Shown here one piece after another: positions 62,990 through 64,000 of a stretch of 64,000 nt of DNA. Position numbers and translations under genes: made by a program. The stretch lies in contig JALUTQ010000046.1 of NCBI GenBank assembly GCA_032718865.1, positions 1,550,001 to 1,614,000 of the forward strand, read 5' to 3'. Positions within the stretch are counted from its first letter, which is position 1. Each line of letters begins with the position of its first letter. Source of the DNA: Tilletia caries. Taxonomy: Eukaryota; Basidiomycota; Exobasidiomycetes; Tilletiales; Tilletiaceae. The notes beneath the pieces are model-generated. The model was not told the origin of the DNA. It saw only the letters and a list, made by a program, of their open reading frames with translations, and did no database searches.

Positions 62990-64000
62990 TTGTCGACGAA
63001 GGACGGGGCCTCGAAGGCTCGATACACGGATCGCGCCGGCGTCTGCTGCGGCCGGCAGAAGATCATCTCCCATCTTTGATTCACGTTCATCCCGCCAACC
63101 AACGCTCGGAGCTCGTCAGCGAGCCTCGCTGTGTCGAGAACGTCCACCACCTTCCAGGCCTCGACGCTCGAAGTCGACGCTCAAGCCTTGCTTTTTCAGT
63201 GGCGGTGCACGCACGCAAGGGGCTGCACACATCCAATCTCAATGACCGGCGTGTCTATATCTGAACATCTCTCCACCAACTTTCGCATCTTCCCGCATCG
63301 CATCGTACCACGTTCTTCCCTTTTATTGGTGTCTCTTTCGTATTTCCTCTTTGATTCCTCCCTTCCAAGAGTACAAGCACGAGTCATTTGGCTTCCCCCC
63401 CCGCCCACCTCCCCCTCTATCTTGTCACAGCGTTCCCCAATCCCAACCCCTCTGTCACCCACTATCGTCGTCAAAATCAATGAATGTCACATCGTGTATC
63501 ATCCTGCTGATCGCGGGGCTGTTGCATGAAGCGCGCGTGGCGGGGGTCTCAGCTGTCACACTACGAGTATATAGGGTCTCAAATGGCCGGCCAGCAAAGT
63601 CAACAGCACTCACTCGTCGTCGCGCCTTCGCGTTCGCACCTCCTCCGTTGTGGGATGTGTGAAGTCTGTCTCACCTTGGACCTCCTCGCCTGGACGCCTG
63701 ACCATCGCCGCGTCTGCTGAGTGCTGTGGGAGTACATAATAGTAGAAGTTGAGCACAACGTCAGCACGCACGGCTCGGACCCTCTCCCAGACTCAGACAC
63801 AGACCGCCCTTCCCGCCAGCCCAGCCCTGCACGAGGGAGAGCACCGACGACGAAGACGGCGACCACATCCACAACAGCAAGGCTACACGCGACGTACACG
63901 AGTGCAGGGAGATAAAGGACAGCAGCACGTGAGTTGGCTTCCTGCTTTGTCGCTTGACGCGCTGTGCATGTAGATTTACTGATCTCGGTGCGTTGCGTTG
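62990..64000. other. 3' flank, no gene recognised
   Basis: Downstream of the RRM gene. No frame longer than about 130 codons and none with recognisable motifs; a pyrimidine-rich tract at 63390-63470 is the only feature noted. Confidence 0.45.

Noticed and set aside
1..64000. CRISPR array, bacterial operons, ribosome binding sites, riboswitches
   Set aside because: Gene structures have spliceosomal introns and the content is fungal; repeated units found are transposon ends, microsatellites or palindromic islands, not spaced direct repeats.

Overview
The window is nuclear DNA from a fungus, most likely a basidiomycete. The host genes (U1-C, RFC3, TIP41, a COX14-like protein and a two-RRM protein) carry several short GT-AG introns of about 40-120 bp and are fungal in type. 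The mobile elements (chromodomain Ty3/gypsy, hAT, pogo, Tc1-like, Crypton and large intron-bearing TE genes) fit a repeat-rich basidiomycete. I cannot fix the order; Ustilaginomycotina or Pucciniomycotina is a guess. Roughly positions 1-50,800 are a dense, nested repeat region, and positions 50,878-63,000 are ordinary host sequence carrying one striking rearrangement. REGION 1 (1-4654): a Ty3/gypsy gag scrap, a palindrome-rich island, and a dead pogo/Tigger-like transposase (minus strand) split by a 742-bp hAT-type MITE with a perfect 8-bp target duplication. REGION 2 (4655-13749): a complete, very young Ty3/gypsy chromovirus with near-identical 1048-bp LTRs and the 5-bp duplication CGCGG. It has gag-protease and pol in one frame separated only by a TAA, a tRNA-like Pol III unit inside each LTR, and an extra promoter-plus-ORF segment between pol and the 3' LTR. 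REGION 3 (13755-25060): unassigned sequence, an ACTATA-rich island, then a decayed intron-bearing TE gene into which a 3.4-kb hAT element inserted, then the 3' end of a second gypsy lineage. REGION 4 (25338-31862): a pogo/Fot1-type element, a Tc1/mariner-type transposase with an intron, and a decayed gene of unknown function. REGION 5 (32,258-40,500): fragments of three unrelated housekeeping genes (delta-12 desaturase, an EDE1/Eps15-like coiled coil, pyruvate carboxylase) lie side by side in alternating orientation. A 7-kb gypsy element (290-bp LTRs, duplication TCTCC) is inserted in the middle one. In this gypsy the RNase H domain appears split: its first strand and first Asp follow RT, and the rest lies downstream of integrase; a second copy at 24.3-25.06 kb shows the same integrase-tail then RNase H order. 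REGION 6 (41,296-50,013): an HTH plus DDE integrase-type transposase, two MITE-like elements and a Crypton (tyrosine recombinase plus GCR1_C-like domain). REGION 7 (50,493-64,000): a small MITE, U1-C, an inverted and circularly permuted partial copy of the downstream RRM gene, COX14-like, RFC3, TIP41 and the full RRM gene. The host genes serve splicing, mitochondrial cytochrome oxidase assembly, DNA replication clamp loading, TOR/PP2A-type signalling and RNA binding; they do not form a pathway cluster.
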